From: Streptomyces caniferus
Lineage (GTDB): Bacteria; Actinomycetota; Actinomycetes; Streptomycetales; Streptomycetaceae
Assembly: GCF_009811555.1 (NCBI RefSeq)
Contig: NZ_BLIN01000002.1
Coordinates: 310,001-374,000, forward strand
Direction: 5' to 3'
Length of the DNA stretch: 64,000 bases
The notes under the pieces: generated by a model
The model's input: the letters and a program-made list of their open reading frames with translations, nothing else
Told to the model about the DNA's origin: nothing
Database searches by the model: none
Part shown: positions 1 through 9,188 of the stretch, in pieces
Position numbering within the stretch: position 1 is the stretch's first letter
Layout: the number at the start of each line of letters is the position of its first letter
Program-made: the position numbers and the translations under genes

Positions 1-452
1 AAGAAGTGGAAGTGCGAGGTGACGCTGACCGGCACCGTCGCGGTGTTGCGCACGGTCAGGCGGACCGCGGGCGCCGGCTCCGGACCGGCCGGCCCGGGGA
101 GCACCGCGCCGGGCGCGGGCGCCCGCTCGCTCCCGGCGGCCGCGGGTCCGGCGCCGATCGGGTCGGTGACCACCGCGAGCCGGGAGCCGTCGTCGAAGAC
201 GGCCTCCACATGCACCTCGGTGACGACATCGGCCACGCCCGGCAGCACATCGTCCGGGCCGAGCACGCCGCGTGCCGCCTCGATGGCCTGAGCGAGGCGG
301 CGCCCGTCCCGCGCCGCCTCGCAGACTGTGTCCGCGATCAACGCGGTCGCCTCGGGCACATTCAGCTTCAGTCCGCGGGCCCGGCGCGTCCGCGCCAGTT
401 CGGCCGCGCCGAACAGCAGCAGCCGGTCGCGTTCCGTCGGGGTCAACCGCAT
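1..452 (-). CDS. Urease gamma/beta fusion subunit, 5' part only
   Basis: Reading the minus strand from the ATG at 452 gives about 150 residues that run off the left edge. Residues 1-100 match urease gamma (starts MRLTPTERDRLLLF, then RGLKLNVPEA and a VVTDPIG end). A Pro/Ala-rich linker leads into the beta subunit (PGAVL, then VTSHFHFF, compare the usual SHYHFFE). Urease hydrolyses urea to ammonia and carbamate in the cytoplasm; the catalytic alpha subunit would lie outside the window. GGAGGAG stands just before the ATG and fixes the start. Fused gamma-beta chains are known in actinomycetes. The gamma part looks more diverged than a typical UreA, so this may be the second, atypical urease of these bacteria. 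It is transcribed away from a nucleobase-type permease and shares repeated palindromes with it. Confidence 0.85.
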   Translation of the reverse strand, partial: MRLTPTERDRLLLFGAAELARTRRARGLKLNVPEATALIADTVCEAARDGRRLAQAIEAARGVLGPDDVLPGVADVVTEVHVEAVFDDGSRLAVVTDPIGAGPAAAGSERAPAPGAVLPGPAGPEPAPAVRLTVRNTATVPVSVTSHFHF

Positions 453-473
453 CCCGCCACTCCTCCAGGTCGA

Positions 474-490
474 TTAGAGCGTCACTCTAA
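474..490. promoter_or_regulatory. Palindromic operator-like site 1 (TTAGAG-N5-CTCTAA)
   Basis: TTAGAGCGTCACTCTAA is an inverted repeat with 6-bp perfect arms. It lies 22 bp upstream of the urease start. It matches two other copies in the same intergenic region, so it is probably bound by a dimeric repressor; the protein is not identifiable here. Confidence 0.6.
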
Positions 491-543
491 CCATGAAAAT
501 GGTCGAGAGGGAAGCATTGACCAATGGCATAAGGATGAGCGAC

Positions 544-560
544 ATTGAGCGCTGCTCTAA
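544..560. promoter_or_regulatory. Palindromic operator-like site 2
   Basis: ATTGAGCGCTGCTCTAA matches sites 1 and 3 over most of its 17 bases, with one arm imperfect. It lies between the divergent urease and permease genes. Confidence 0.55.
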
Positions 561-571
561 ATACGCGGCGA

Positions 572-588
572 ATAGAGCGCCGCTCTAA
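572..588. promoter_or_regulatory. Palindromic operator-like site 3 (TAGAGCG-N-CGCTCTA)
   Basis: ATAGAGCGCCGCTCTAA has perfect 7-bp arms around a single base, the best of the three copies. It is about 108 bp upstream of the chosen permease start and 28 bp from site 2 start to start. Confidence 0.6.
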
Positions 589-696
589 ATGATCTCGACA
601 GTGCGAGCAGCGCGCGGCGCGCACCGCCCCCGGCACGGAACACGGCACCCGGGGCGCTGCTCACACACTGTTGTCCGGCCTCTCAGGGGAGCCCTC

Positions 697-2154
697 ATGC
701 CGATCGAACAACGCGGAGTCGACACCATCCCGGACGAGGAACGCACCAGCGGCCCTCGCGACCTGATCTCGATCCTGCTCGGGTCGAACCTCGCCCTCGG
801 CGTGGTGATCTTCGGCTGGCTCCCGGTCTCCTTCGGGCTCGGCTTCTGGCCCTCGGTGACCTCCCTGGTGGCGGGCACCGCCGTCGGCACCCTGCTGACC
901 GCCCCGCTCGCGCTCGTCTCGCTGCGCAGCGCCACCAACCTGTCCACCAGCAGCGGCGCCCACTTCGGCGTGCGCGGCCGGCTCATCGGCTCGGTCATCG
1001 GCCTGCTGCTGTCGCTGGGCTACACCGCGCTGACATTGTGGGTCGGCGGCGACGCGGTCGTCGGCTGCCTGCACCGCCTGACCGGACTGCCGTCGAACGG
1101 GATGACGTACGCGCTGGTCTACGCCCTGCTCGCGGGCGCCACCGCGGTCGGCGCGGTCTACGGCTACCGGGTGCTGCTGCGGCTGAGCAAGGTGCTCGCC
1201 ATCGGCCTGACCGTCCTGCTGGCCGTCGGCGTCGTCGCGTACGCGGGCACCTTCACCACCGCAGCGCCGCACGGCAGCAGCTACCTGCTCGGCGGCTTCT
1301 GGCAGACCTGGCTGCTGGCCGCCGTCTCCGCGGGCCTCAGCGGCCCCATCGCGTTCATCACCCTGCTCGGCGACTACAGCCGCTACATCTCCCCGCACCG
1401 GCACAGCGCCAGGAAGGTCTTCGGCGCCACCTGTCTGGGCCTGGTGGTCGGCCTCCTGGTGCCGCAGCTCTTCGGCACGTTCACCGCGCTCGCCGTCGGC
1501 GCGGGCGAGGACTACGCGGGCCCGCTGGTGGCCGGTGCCCCGTTCTGGTACCTGGCGCTGCTGCTGCTGAACGCCTCGGCCGGCTCGGTCGGCAACTCCG
1601 GTCTGATGCTCTACAGCATGGGCCTCGACCTGGACGCGATCCTGCCGCGCGCCACCCGCACCCAGGCCACCTACGTCGTCGCCGCGCTCTCGACCGCGCT
1701 GGTCTACGCCGGTCACTTCCTGTGGGCCGCGCAGGACGCGATGACCTCCTTCGTCCTGCTGATGACGGCCGTCGGCACGCCCTGGGCGGTGATCACCGTG
1801 ATCGGCTTCGTCCGCTGCCGCGGCGCATACGACCCGGAGTCCCTGCAGGTCTACAACCGCGGCACACGGGGCGGCGTGTACTGGTACCGGGCGGGCTGGA
1901 ACATCCGGGCGGCCGTCGCCTGGGCGCTGGGTTCGCTGGTCGGCCTGCTGGCCGTGGACACGCCCTTCTACCAGGGACCGCTGCTCCCCGTGACCGGCGG
2001 CATCGACATCAGCTTCCTGCTCGCGGCGGCGGTGGGCGGCCTCGCCTACCTGGCCCTCACCGCCCGGGACCCGCGCCCGGTCGCGGCACTGCGGGCCGTG
2101 CCGCCCGCTCCCCCGGCCACCGCCGCGGCACAGGCGCCCGCGGAGGCCGGCTGA
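697..2154 (+). CDS. NCS1-family nucleobase/cation symporter (cytosine-purine permease type)
   Basis: A 485-residue integral membrane protein with about twelve hydrophobic segments. It belongs to the nucleobase:cation symporter-1 group, with an N-terminal DLISILLGSNLALGVVIFGW-type first helix and a conserved GDYSRY motif. NCS1 proteins import purines, pyrimidines, hydantoins or allantoin. The ATG at 697 was chosen because AGGGGA lies just upstream and family similarity begins there; an in-frame ATG at 589 would add a non-membrane Arg-rich tail and overlap site 3. The divergent urease and shared palindromes suggest uptake of a purine-type nitrogen source whose breakdown yields urea. The exact substrate cannot be read from sequence. 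Confidence 0.8.
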   Translation: MPIEQRGVDTIPDEERTSGPRDLISILLGSNLALGVVIFGWLPVSFGLGFWPSVTSLVAGTAVGTLLTAPLALVSLRSATNLSTSSGAHFGVRGRLIGSVIGLLLSLGYTALTLWVGGDAVVGCLHRLTGLPSNGMTYALVYALLAGATAVGAVYGYRVLLRLSKVLAIGLTVLLAVGVVAYAGTFTTAAPHGSSYLLGGFWQTWLLAAVSAGLSGPIAFITLLGDYSRYISPHRHSARKVFGATCLGLVVGLLVPQLFGTFTALAVGAGEDYAGPLVAGAPFWYLALLLLNASAGSVGNSGLMLYSMGLDLDAILPRATRTQATYVVAALSTALVYAGHFLWAAQDAMTSFVLLMTAVGTPWAVITVIGFVRCRGAYDPESLQVYNRGTRGGVYWYRAGWNIRAAVAWALGSLVGLLAVDTPFYQGPLLPVTGGIDISFLLAAAVGGLAYLALTARDPRPVAALRAVPPAPPATAAAQAPAEAG

Positions 2155-2172
2155 GCCGGTCAGGAAACGGCC

Positions 2173-2208
2173 GAGGCCGCCCCCGACACGCGGTCGGCGG
2201 GCGGCCTC
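2173..2208. terminator. Bidirectional hairpin between permease and ilvE
   Basis: GAGGCCGCCC (2173-2182) pairs perfectly with GGGCGGCCTC (2199-2208), with a smaller CCGA/TCGG stem inside. It sits between the convergent ends of the permease and ilvE. There is no U tract, as is common in Streptomyces. Confidence 0.6.
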
Positions 2209-2296
2209 AGTCGTGTACGGGGGCGGCCTCGACGGTGTGCGGGGGGGCGGCCTCCATGGAGGGCGGCGGCCCCGGCCGGGCGCCACAGGGCCCGGA

Positions 2297-3385
2297 TCAG
2301 CCCAGCGGGTGCATCCAGCCGTGCTTGTCGTCGGCGATACCGCGCTGGATGTCGAGGAGCGCGTCGCGCAGCTTCAGCGTGACCTTGCCGGGCTCACCGC
2401 CGGACTGGGTCCACTCGCCGCCCGCGCTCTTGACCGTGCCGACCGGGGTGATCACGGCGGCCGTACCGCAGGCGAAGACCTCGGTGAGGGTGCCGTTCTC
2501 CGTGTCGGTCTTCCACTGGTCGATGGAGACCCGGGCCTCCTCCGACGCGTAGCCCAGGTCGCGGGCGACGGAGAGCAGGGAGTCACGGGTGACGCCGGCG
2601 AGCAGGGAGCCGGTCAGCGTGGGGGTGACGATCTTGTCGCCGTACACGAAGTACAGGTTCATGCCGCCGAGCTCCTCGACCCACTTGTGCTCCACGGCGT
2701 CGAGGTAGGCGACCTGGTCGCAGCCGTGCGCGGAGGCCTCGGCCTGCGCGAGCAGCGACGCGGCGTAGTTGCCGCCGGTCTTGGCGTCGCCCATACCGCC
2801 GGGGACGGCGCGCACCCGGTCCTCGGACAGCCAGATGGAGACGGGCTTGACGCCACCGGCGAAGTACGCGCCGGCGGGCGAGGCGATGACCACGAAGAGG
2901 TACTCGTTGGCGGGCTTCACGCCCAGGCCGACCTCGGTCGCGATCATGAAGGGGCGCAGGTAGAGCGACTCCTCGCCGCCGTGCGCCGGCACCCAGCCCT
3001 TGTCCTGCTGGACGAGCAGGTCGCAGGCCTCGATGAAGGTCTCGACGGGCAGCTCCGGCATGGCCAGCCGGCGTGCGGAGGCCTGGAAGCGCCGGGCGTT
3101 GGCGTCGGGACGGAACGTGGCGACGGTGCCGTCGGGCTGCCGGTAGGCCTTGAGGCCCTCGAAGATCTCCTGCGCGTAGTGCAGGACGTTGGTCGCCGGG
3201 TCCAGGGAGAGCGGCCCGTACGGCACCAGCTGCCCGTCGTGCCAGCCGCGGCCCTCGGTCCACTTGATCGTCACCATGTGGTCGGTGAAGTGGCGGCCGA
3301 AGCCGGGGGCGGCAAGGATCTGCTCCCGCTCCGCGTCGGAGAGCGGATGCGAGGAGGGCTTGAGCTCGATCGTGGGCGTCGTCAT
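2297..3385 (-). CDS. ilvE: Branched-chain amino acid aminotransferase
   Basis: A 362-residue class IV PLP aminotransferase. It moves the amino group between glutamate and the 2-oxo acids of Leu, Ile and Val, the last biosynthetic step and first catabolic step, in the cytoplasm. The PLP lysine is K202 in [18 protein letters not shown] at about 73-82 and [10 protein letters not shown] at 141-150 are also typical. Length is normal for the actinobacterial enzyme. The ATG at 3385 is preceded by AAGGACAG. It lies beside leuB on the same strand but across 370 bp that contain a strong terminator, so it is probably transcribed separately. ilvBNC and serA, with related roles, are 11-16 kb away on the same strand. 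Confidence 0.96.
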   Translation of the reverse strand: MTTPTIELKPSSHPLSDAEREQILAAPGFGRHFTDHMVTIKWTEGRGWHDGQLVPYGPLSLDPATNVLHYAQEIFEGLKAYRQPDGTVATFRPDANARRFQASARRLAMPELPVETFIEACDLLVQQDKGWVPAHGGEESLYLRPFMIATEVGLGVKPANEYLFVVIASPAGAYFAGGVKPVSIWLSEDRVRAVPGGMGDAKTGGNYAASLLAQAEASAHGCDQVAYLDAVEHKWVEELGGMNLYFVYGDKIVTPTLTGSLLAGVTRDSLLSVARDLGYASEEARVSIDQWKTDTENGTLTEVFACGTAAVITPVGTVKSAGGEWTQSGGEPGKVTLKLRDALLDIQRGIADDKHGWMHPLG

Positions 3386-3693
3386 GAATGCCTGTCCTTC
3401 ACTGCGTGTTCCGATACCTGCAGGTACCTCCCAGCGTGAGCTGGAGGAGCGTCACCGGCCCAGCCCTCCGGCCGGGGGTCAGGGGGGCGGCCCCCACCAT
3501 GCGGCACCGGTGCGGTGTGCGGCGACCGCGCGCTGTTGAACGTACCGGTCGTTACTGGGACGTCCGAGTTTCCTCGCGGGCGGCGATGCCACGTCCGATT
3601 ATCGCCCGTGGGTCCGCGCCGCCGGAAACGAGGGCCCCGTCCGGGTCCGATGGTCGCACCCACCGGGCGGTCAAGCCCAGGAGCGGACCCACG
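3386..3693. other. ilvE upstream region, no gene
   Basis: About 300 bp upstream of ilvE without a credible reading frame. It contains a 12-bp perfect palindrome, TACCTGCAGGTA, at 3415-3426, about 30 bp before the ilvE start. I see no leader peptide rich in Leu, Ile or Val and no terminator-like hairpin with a U run near ilvE, in contrast to ilvB. Confidence 0.5.
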
Positions 3694-3731
3694 CGGACAG
3701 CGCCGGGCCTGGTGTGGCCCGGCGCTGTCCG
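3694..3731 (-). terminator. Rho-independent-like terminator after leuB
   Basis: Two 16-base arms (3694-3709 and 3716-3731) pair perfectly around the loop TGGTGT. It starts 25 bp past the leuB stop, in the direction of leuB transcription. Confidence 0.85.
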
Positions 3732-3755
3732 TGGTGCGTGTGTGCGCTGTGGGCC

Positions 3756-4796
3756 TCAGCCCGCTACGCGTGCGGCGAGCGCGTCGCCGATCTCGTCCGT
3801 GCTGCGCGGCGAGCCGTCCCGGGCCTCCAGGTCGGCCGCCACGGCCTCCTCGATACGGGTGGCCTGCGGCACGAAGCCGAGGTGGCGCAGGAGCAGGGAC
3901 ACGGAGAGGATCGTCGCCGTCGGGTCGGCCTTGCCGGTGCCCGCGATGTCCGGTGCGGAGCCGTGCACCGGCTCGAACATCGAGGGGAACTCGCCGGTCG
4001 GGTTGATGTTCCCGGAGGCGGCCAGGCCGATACCGCCGGTGACGGCCGCGGCGAGGTCGGTGAGGATGTCGCCGAAGAGGTTGTCGGTGACGATCACGTC
4101 GAACCGCTCGGGCTGGGTGACGAAGAAGATCGTCGCCGCGTCGACGTGCAGGTAGTCGGTGGTGACCTCGGGGTACTCCTTGCCGACCCTGTCGAAGATG
4201 TTCTTCCACATGTGGCCCGCGTACACCAGGACGTTGTTCTTGTGCACCAGCGTCAGCTTCTTGCGCGGGCGGGCGTTGGCCCGCTCGTACGCGTCCCGGA
4301 CCACGCGCTCGACCCCGTAGGCGGTGTTGAGGCTGACCTCGGTGGCGACCTCGGCGGGGGTGCCGGTGCGCAGGCTGCCGCCGTTGCCGGTGTACGGGCC
4401 CTCGGTGCCCTCGCGGACGACCACGAAGTCGATGTCGGGGCGGCCGGCGAGCGGCGTGGTGGTGTTCGGGAAGAGCTTCGACGGGCGCAGGTTCACGAAG
4501 TGGTCGAAGGCGAAGCGGAGCTTGAGCAGCAGACCGCGCTCCAGCACCCCGGAGGGCACGGACGGGTCGCCGATCGCGCCGAGCAGGATCGCGTCGTGCT
4601 GCTTGAGCGACTCCAGCTCCTCGTCGGGCAGGGTCTCACCGGTCGCATGCCATCGCCGGGCACCGAGGTCGTACTCCTTGGTTTCCAGCTTGACGTCCTG
4701 CGGGAGGACCGCGGTCAGGACCTTCAGGCCCTGGGCCACGACTTCCTGGCCGATACCGTCACCGGGGATCACTGCGAGGCGAATGCTGCGAGACAT
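3756..4796 (-). CDS. leuB: 3-isopropylmalate dehydrogenase
   Basis: A 346-residue NAD-dependent decarboxylating dehydrogenase of leucine synthesis that oxidises 3-isopropylmalate to 2-oxoisocaproate in the cytoplasm. The N-terminus [16 protein letters not shown] and the C-terminal [20 protein letters not shown] signature are diagnostic. The length is that of the short actinobacterial form. The ATG at 4796 has no usable Shine-Dalgarno sequence nearby (the nearest GGAG is 15 bp away). A -35/-10 pair places the transcription start at the first base of the start codon, so the mRNA is probably leaderless. The gene is followed by a perfect 16-bp stem terminator and is probably monocistronic. Confidence 0.96.
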   Translation of the reverse strand: MSRSIRLAVIPGDGIGQEVVAQGLKVLTAVLPQDVKLETKEYDLGARRWHATGETLPDEELESLKQHDAILLGAIGDPSVPSGVLERGLLLKLRFAFDHFVNLRPSKLFPNTTTPLAGRPDIDFVVVREGTEGPYTGNGGSLRTGTPAEVATEVSLNTAYGVERVVRDAYERANARPRKKLTLVHKNNVLVYAGHMWKNIFDRVGKEYPEVTTDYLHVDAATIFFVTQPERFDVIVTDNLFGDILTDLAAAVTGGIGLAASGNINPTGEFPSMFEPVHGSAPDIAGTGKADPTATILSVSLLLRHLGFVPQATRIEEAVAADLEARDGSPRSTDEIGDALAARVAG

Positions 4797-4802
4797 GTCT
4801 GG

Positions 4803-4831
4803 ACCCTACGCTCCGTCCCATTGATTGACAC
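4803..4831 (-). promoter_or_regulatory. leuB promoter giving a leaderless mRNA
   Basis: On the minus strand GTGTCA (4826-4831, 4 of 6 to TTGACA) and TAGGGT (4803-4808, a good Streptomyces -10) are separated by exactly 17 bp. Six bases follow the -10 before the A of the leuB ATG at 4796, so the predicted +1 is the start codon itself. Confidence 0.6.
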
Positions 4832-4925
4832 GTAACGTCCGCCATACGGACACGTGGGGATCCGGTCAGCCGCCGTTCACCCGCCGTCCCCGCCGCGGTC
4901 GGGTCGCGCTGCGACATTCGGCGGC

Positions 4926-6527
4926 ATGACTGGAAACACCCGGGGGACCCACCCGCCCTCGCACACCCCGCGCGTCGGCATTCCGGAGCAGCTGGCGGCC
5001 CGGATGAGCATGCCCGAGCAGCACGACTACCTCCGTACCAAGCTGAGCCGCCGCGGTCTGCTGCGCAGCTCGGCCGCGACCGCGGGAGTGGTCGCGGGCT
5101 CCGGTCTGCTGGCCGGTTCGGCCCAGGCCTCCCCCACCCTGCTGGCCTCGCCCGCCGCCGTGGGCGTCGACGGCGGGCTGGTCGCCCCGTTCGGCCGCCA
5201 CCTGGCCTTCGGCGCGGACCCCAGGAGCCAGATGCGGGTGAGCTGGCAGGTGCCGTTCGCGGTCCGGCGGCCGTATCTGCGGGTGGGCCTCAAGCCCTGG
5301 GACCTGGGGCGCAAGATCGAGGCCGAGGTGCGCGATCTGCACACCCCGTCGCTGTCCGCCAAGCTGCCGGCCGTGCAGCAGTACTACCTGCACGCCGCGC
5401 TGGACGGGCTGCGCCCGGGGACGACGTACTACTACGGCGTCGGCCACGACGGCTTCGACCCCGCCGATCCGCGTCACTTCTCCACCCTCGGCACCTTCCG
5501 CACCGCCCCGGCCCGGCCCGAGACGTTCGTCTTCACGGCCTTCGGCGACCAGGGCGTGAGCTACCACGCGCTCGCCAACGACCAGCTGATCCTGGGTCAG
5601 AACCCGTCCTTCCACCTGCACGCGGGCGACATCTGCTACGCGGACACCGACGGCGACGGATCCGAGCACGACGCCTACGACGCCCGGGTGTGGGACCAGT
5701 TCCTCGCGCAGACCGAGTCGGTGGCCAAGTCCGTGCCGTGGATGGTGACCACCGGCAACCACGACATGGAGGCCTGGTACTCCCCGCACGGTTACGGCGG
5801 CCAGAACGCCCGCTGGACGCTGCCGGGGAACGGCCCGGACGCGAAGAACGCCCCCGGCGTCTACTCGTTCACCTACGGCAACACCGCGGTCGTCGCCCTG
5901 GACGCCAACGACGTCTCGTACGAGATCCCCGCCAACCAGGGCTACACCGACGGCAGGCAGACCCGCTGGCTGGACCGCAGGCTGGCCGAGCTGCGCGCCA
6001 CCGAGGGCATCGACTTCCTCGTGGTCTTCTTCCACCACTGCGCCTTCTCCACCACCAGCTCGCACGCCTCCGACGGCGGGGTGCGCGACGCGTGGCTGCC
6101 GCTGTTCGACAAGCACCAGGTGGACCTGGTCATCAACGGCCACAACCACGTCTACGAGCGGACCGACGCCCTCAAGGCCGGCCGGGTCGCCAAGAAGATG
6201 CCGATCGGCGAGAGCGTCGACACCACCCGCGAGGGCCTGGTGTACGTGACGGCCGGCGGCGCGGGCCGGGCCCTGTACGACTTCCCCGTGCCCGACAGCT
6301 ACGAGGGCCACGTCAAGGACGTCGACCACGTCGACAGCTACCACTGGGCCAAGGGCCAGGAGAAGAACAAGGACACCGTGGAGTGGTCCAGGGTCCGCTA
6401 CACCGGCTACTCCTTCATCGCCGTGGAGGTCTCCCCGGGCCACCGCCCGCGGATGAAGGTGACCGCCCTCGCCGAGTCCGGCGAGCGGATCGACCACTTC
6501 GAGGTGACCCGCTCGCCCGCGCGGTGA
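4926..6527 (+). CDS. Tat-exported purple acid phosphatase-type metallophosphoesterase
   Basis: A 533-residue protein with an unusually long n-region before the twin-arginine motif (SRRGLL at 41-46), a hydrophobic core and an AQA-type cleavage site near residue 68. A fibronectin-like purple-acid-phosphatase N domain follows (TYYYGVGHDG region). Then come the dinuclear-metal motifs in order: FGDQG, HAGDICYAD, TGNHD and NGHNHVYER. Such enzymes release phosphate from organic monoesters outside the cell. The ATG at 4926 is preferred over an in-frame GTG/ATG at 4854, although its ribosome site is weak. It diverges from leuB and ends in a strong hairpin. Pho regulation is plausible, but I did not identify a PHO box. 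Confidence 0.88.
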   Translation: MTGNTRGTHPPSHTPRVGIPEQLAARMSMPEQHDYLRTKLSRRGLLRSSAATAGVVAGSGLLAGSAQASPTLLASPAAVGVDGGLVAPFGRHLAFGADPRSQMRVSWQVPFAVRRPYLRVGLKPWDLGRKIEAEVRDLHTPSLSAKLPAVQQYYLHAALDGLRPGTTYYYGVGHDGFDPADPRHFSTLGTFRTAPARPETFVFTAFGDQGVSYHALANDQLILGQNPSFHLHAGDICYADTDGDGSEHDAYDARVWDQFLAQTESVAKSVPWMVTTGNHDMEAWYSPHGYGGQNARWTLPGNGPDAKNAPGVYSFTYGNTAVVALDANDVSYEIPANQGYTDGRQTRWLDRRLAELRATEGIDFLVVFFHHCAFSTTSSHASDGGVRDAWLPLFDKHQVDLVINGHNHVYERTDALKAGRVAKKMPIGESVDTTREGLVYVTAGGAGRALYDFPVPDSYEGHVKDVDHVDSYHWAKGQEKNKDTVEWSRVRYTGYSFIAVEVSPGHRPRMKVTALAESGERIDHFEVTRSPAR

Positions 6528-6544
6528 GCCGACGATCACCCGCA

Positions 6545-6569
6545 GGGGCGCCCGGGATCCGGGCGCCCC
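6545..6569 (+). terminator. Terminator after the phosphatase
   Basis: GGGGCGCCCGG (6545-6555) and CCGGGCGCCCC (6559-6569) form a perfect 11-bp stem 17 bp after the stop codon. Confidence 0.75.
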
Positions 6570-6696
6570 GCACGGTCAGGAGAGCACTCAGGAGAGATAC
6601 AGCCACCGGGCCACGGACAGCCGGATGCGCCAGCAGCACCGGCAGGACATCGACGCCGGCCTCGACAGCACCGACCCGGGTCGCGCGCGCATCGTC

Positions 6697-6828
6697 TCAG
6701 TGCCCGGTGGAGCCGCCGTTGTCACGGCGGTCGAGGGCGCGCTGAAGGGCGGCGGCGGCGTTCCTGCGGTCGGCGTCGCTGGTCGTACGGGCGGAGTGAC
6801 GGGTCCTGCGGACGGCAGTCTCAGCCAT
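6697..6828 (-). CDS. Small conserved-looking basic protein, 43 aa
   Basis: The minus-strand reading from the ATG at 6828 gives 43 residues beginning MAETAVRRTRHSARTTSDAD and ending RRDNGGSTGH. TAGGAGACGTGAATC just before the ATG is a good ribosome binding site. The composition is Arg/Ala-rich with one predicted amphipathic helix (DRRNAAAALQRALDRR) and no membrane segment. I recognise the pattern as a small protein found beside Streptomyces metabolic genes but know no function. Its size explains why automatic callers could miss it. No clear partner gene is visible. Confidence 0.6.
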   Translation of the reverse strand: MAETAVRRTRHSARTTSDADRRNAAAALQRALDRRDNGGSTGH

Positions 6829-7148
6829 GATTCACGTCTCCTATGCCAGAGCCCCGAGAAAATATGGGATGCGTCGATCCAGAAGCGGCCGGAAAACGCG
6901 GGGGCCTCGGCACGGCAGGGGTCACCTGCGCTCGCGCACCGGGCCACATCCGCAATCGCTCGATGGAGCGTTACGTTCGGCTCCTACAACGCTAGGACAG
7001 CTCGGCCGTGATGTCTGCACAATTACTTGGGCTTCCTACTATCTGAGACGGCGCGGGTGCGCTCGAACGAGCGATCCCCGGATATGCGCAGGTCGAAGAC
7101 GTGTCCGGCGCTCCGCACCGATCCGCCGCACAACGCCCGGGACAACGC
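6829..7148. other. Intergenic region, no gene recognised
   Basis: About 320 bp between the 43-aa gene and the P5C dehydrogenase terminator. It is less GC-rich than its surroundings (AATATGG, CACAATTACTT, CTACTATCT). It holds one inverted repeat, TCCTA-N6-TAGGA, at 6982-6997. Short frames here lack ribosome sites. It may contain promoters or a small RNA, but nothing decisive is visible. Confidence 0.4.
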
Positions 7149-7190
7149 CGACGGCCCGGCGCCCCTGGGGAGAGGGGAGCCGGGCCGTCG
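7149..7190 (-). terminator. Terminator after P5C dehydrogenase
   Basis: CGACGGCCCGGC (7149-7160) pairs perfectly with GCCGGGCCGTCG (7179-7190); CCCC/GGGG pairs inside the loop. It lies 16 bp past the dehydrogenase stop codon at 7206. Confidence 0.8.
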
Positions 7191-7205
7191 GTGTGCGCGT
7201 GGGCG

Positions 7206-8837
<1,632 letters not shown>

Positions 8838-8985
8838 AGCGGCCGTGTCTCCTTCGATTTCGCTCGTCGGTTTTCGTACGTCGGTGGTGCGGCCGCGGCC
8901 GCGTCGGGTGGGCGGCTGCGGGCGGCGCCGTCCGGGATGCACCCCGGGCTTCCAGCATCCACCCGCGCCCGCCTCCGCGGGGCGG
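8838..8985. other. Spacer between proline-catabolic genes
   Basis: This is the non-repeated part of the 324-bp gap between the two proline genes. It holds the ribosome site of P5C dehydrogenase and no reading frame I would call a gene. The rest of the gap is the 88-bp tandem repeat. Confidence 0.5.
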
Positions 8986-9188
8986 TCAGCCGCGGGTCGC
9001 CAGCGACCTCAGGCTGCAATCCCCGGGGGACGACCCCCGGCCCCCCAGCCGGAGAGCCGCGGACCCTCATGCGTCAGCCGCGGGTCGCCAGCGACCTCAG
9101 GCTGCAATCCCCGGGGGACGACCCCCGGCCCCCCAGCCGGAGAGCCGCGGACCCTCATGCGTCAGCCGCGGGTCGCCAGCGACCTCAG
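8986..9188. repeat. 88-bp perfect tandem duplication including the 3' end of proline dehydrogenase
   Basis: Units at 8986-9073 and 9074-9161 are identical. A third, partial copy starts at 9162 and matches for about 27 bp, which are the last codons and stop of proline dehydrogenase. Each unit therefore holds a copy of the gene's tail (LRSLATRG-stop on the minus strand) plus about 61 bp of GC-rich spacer with a CCGGGGG/CCCCCGG hairpin. Zero divergence between the full copies suggests a very recent event or an assembly artefact. Confidence 0.9.

Noticed and set aside
589..696. Longer permease start at 589
   Set aside because: It would add an Arg-rich non-family stretch overlapping a palindrome; the ATG at 697 has a proper ribosome site.
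661..2286. 541-residue open frame on the minus strand opposite the permease
   Set aside because: It is a mirror of the permease reading frame; low-complexity Arg/Ala/Gly-rich sequence with no domain and no ribosome site.
3415..3426. TACCTGCAGGTA palindrome as an ilvE operator
   Set aside because: A 12-bp self-complementary hexamer pair is short and lies close to the ribosome site; no second copy was found, so I keep it only as a note.
6588..6696. Further small gene after the 43-aa gene (ending VARWLYLS)
   Set aside because: A short Cys/Arg-rich frame with no ribosome site and no recognised family.
8986..9188. CRISPR-like array
   Set aside because: Units are contiguous 88-bp copies with no spacers and include the tail of a protein-coding gene.
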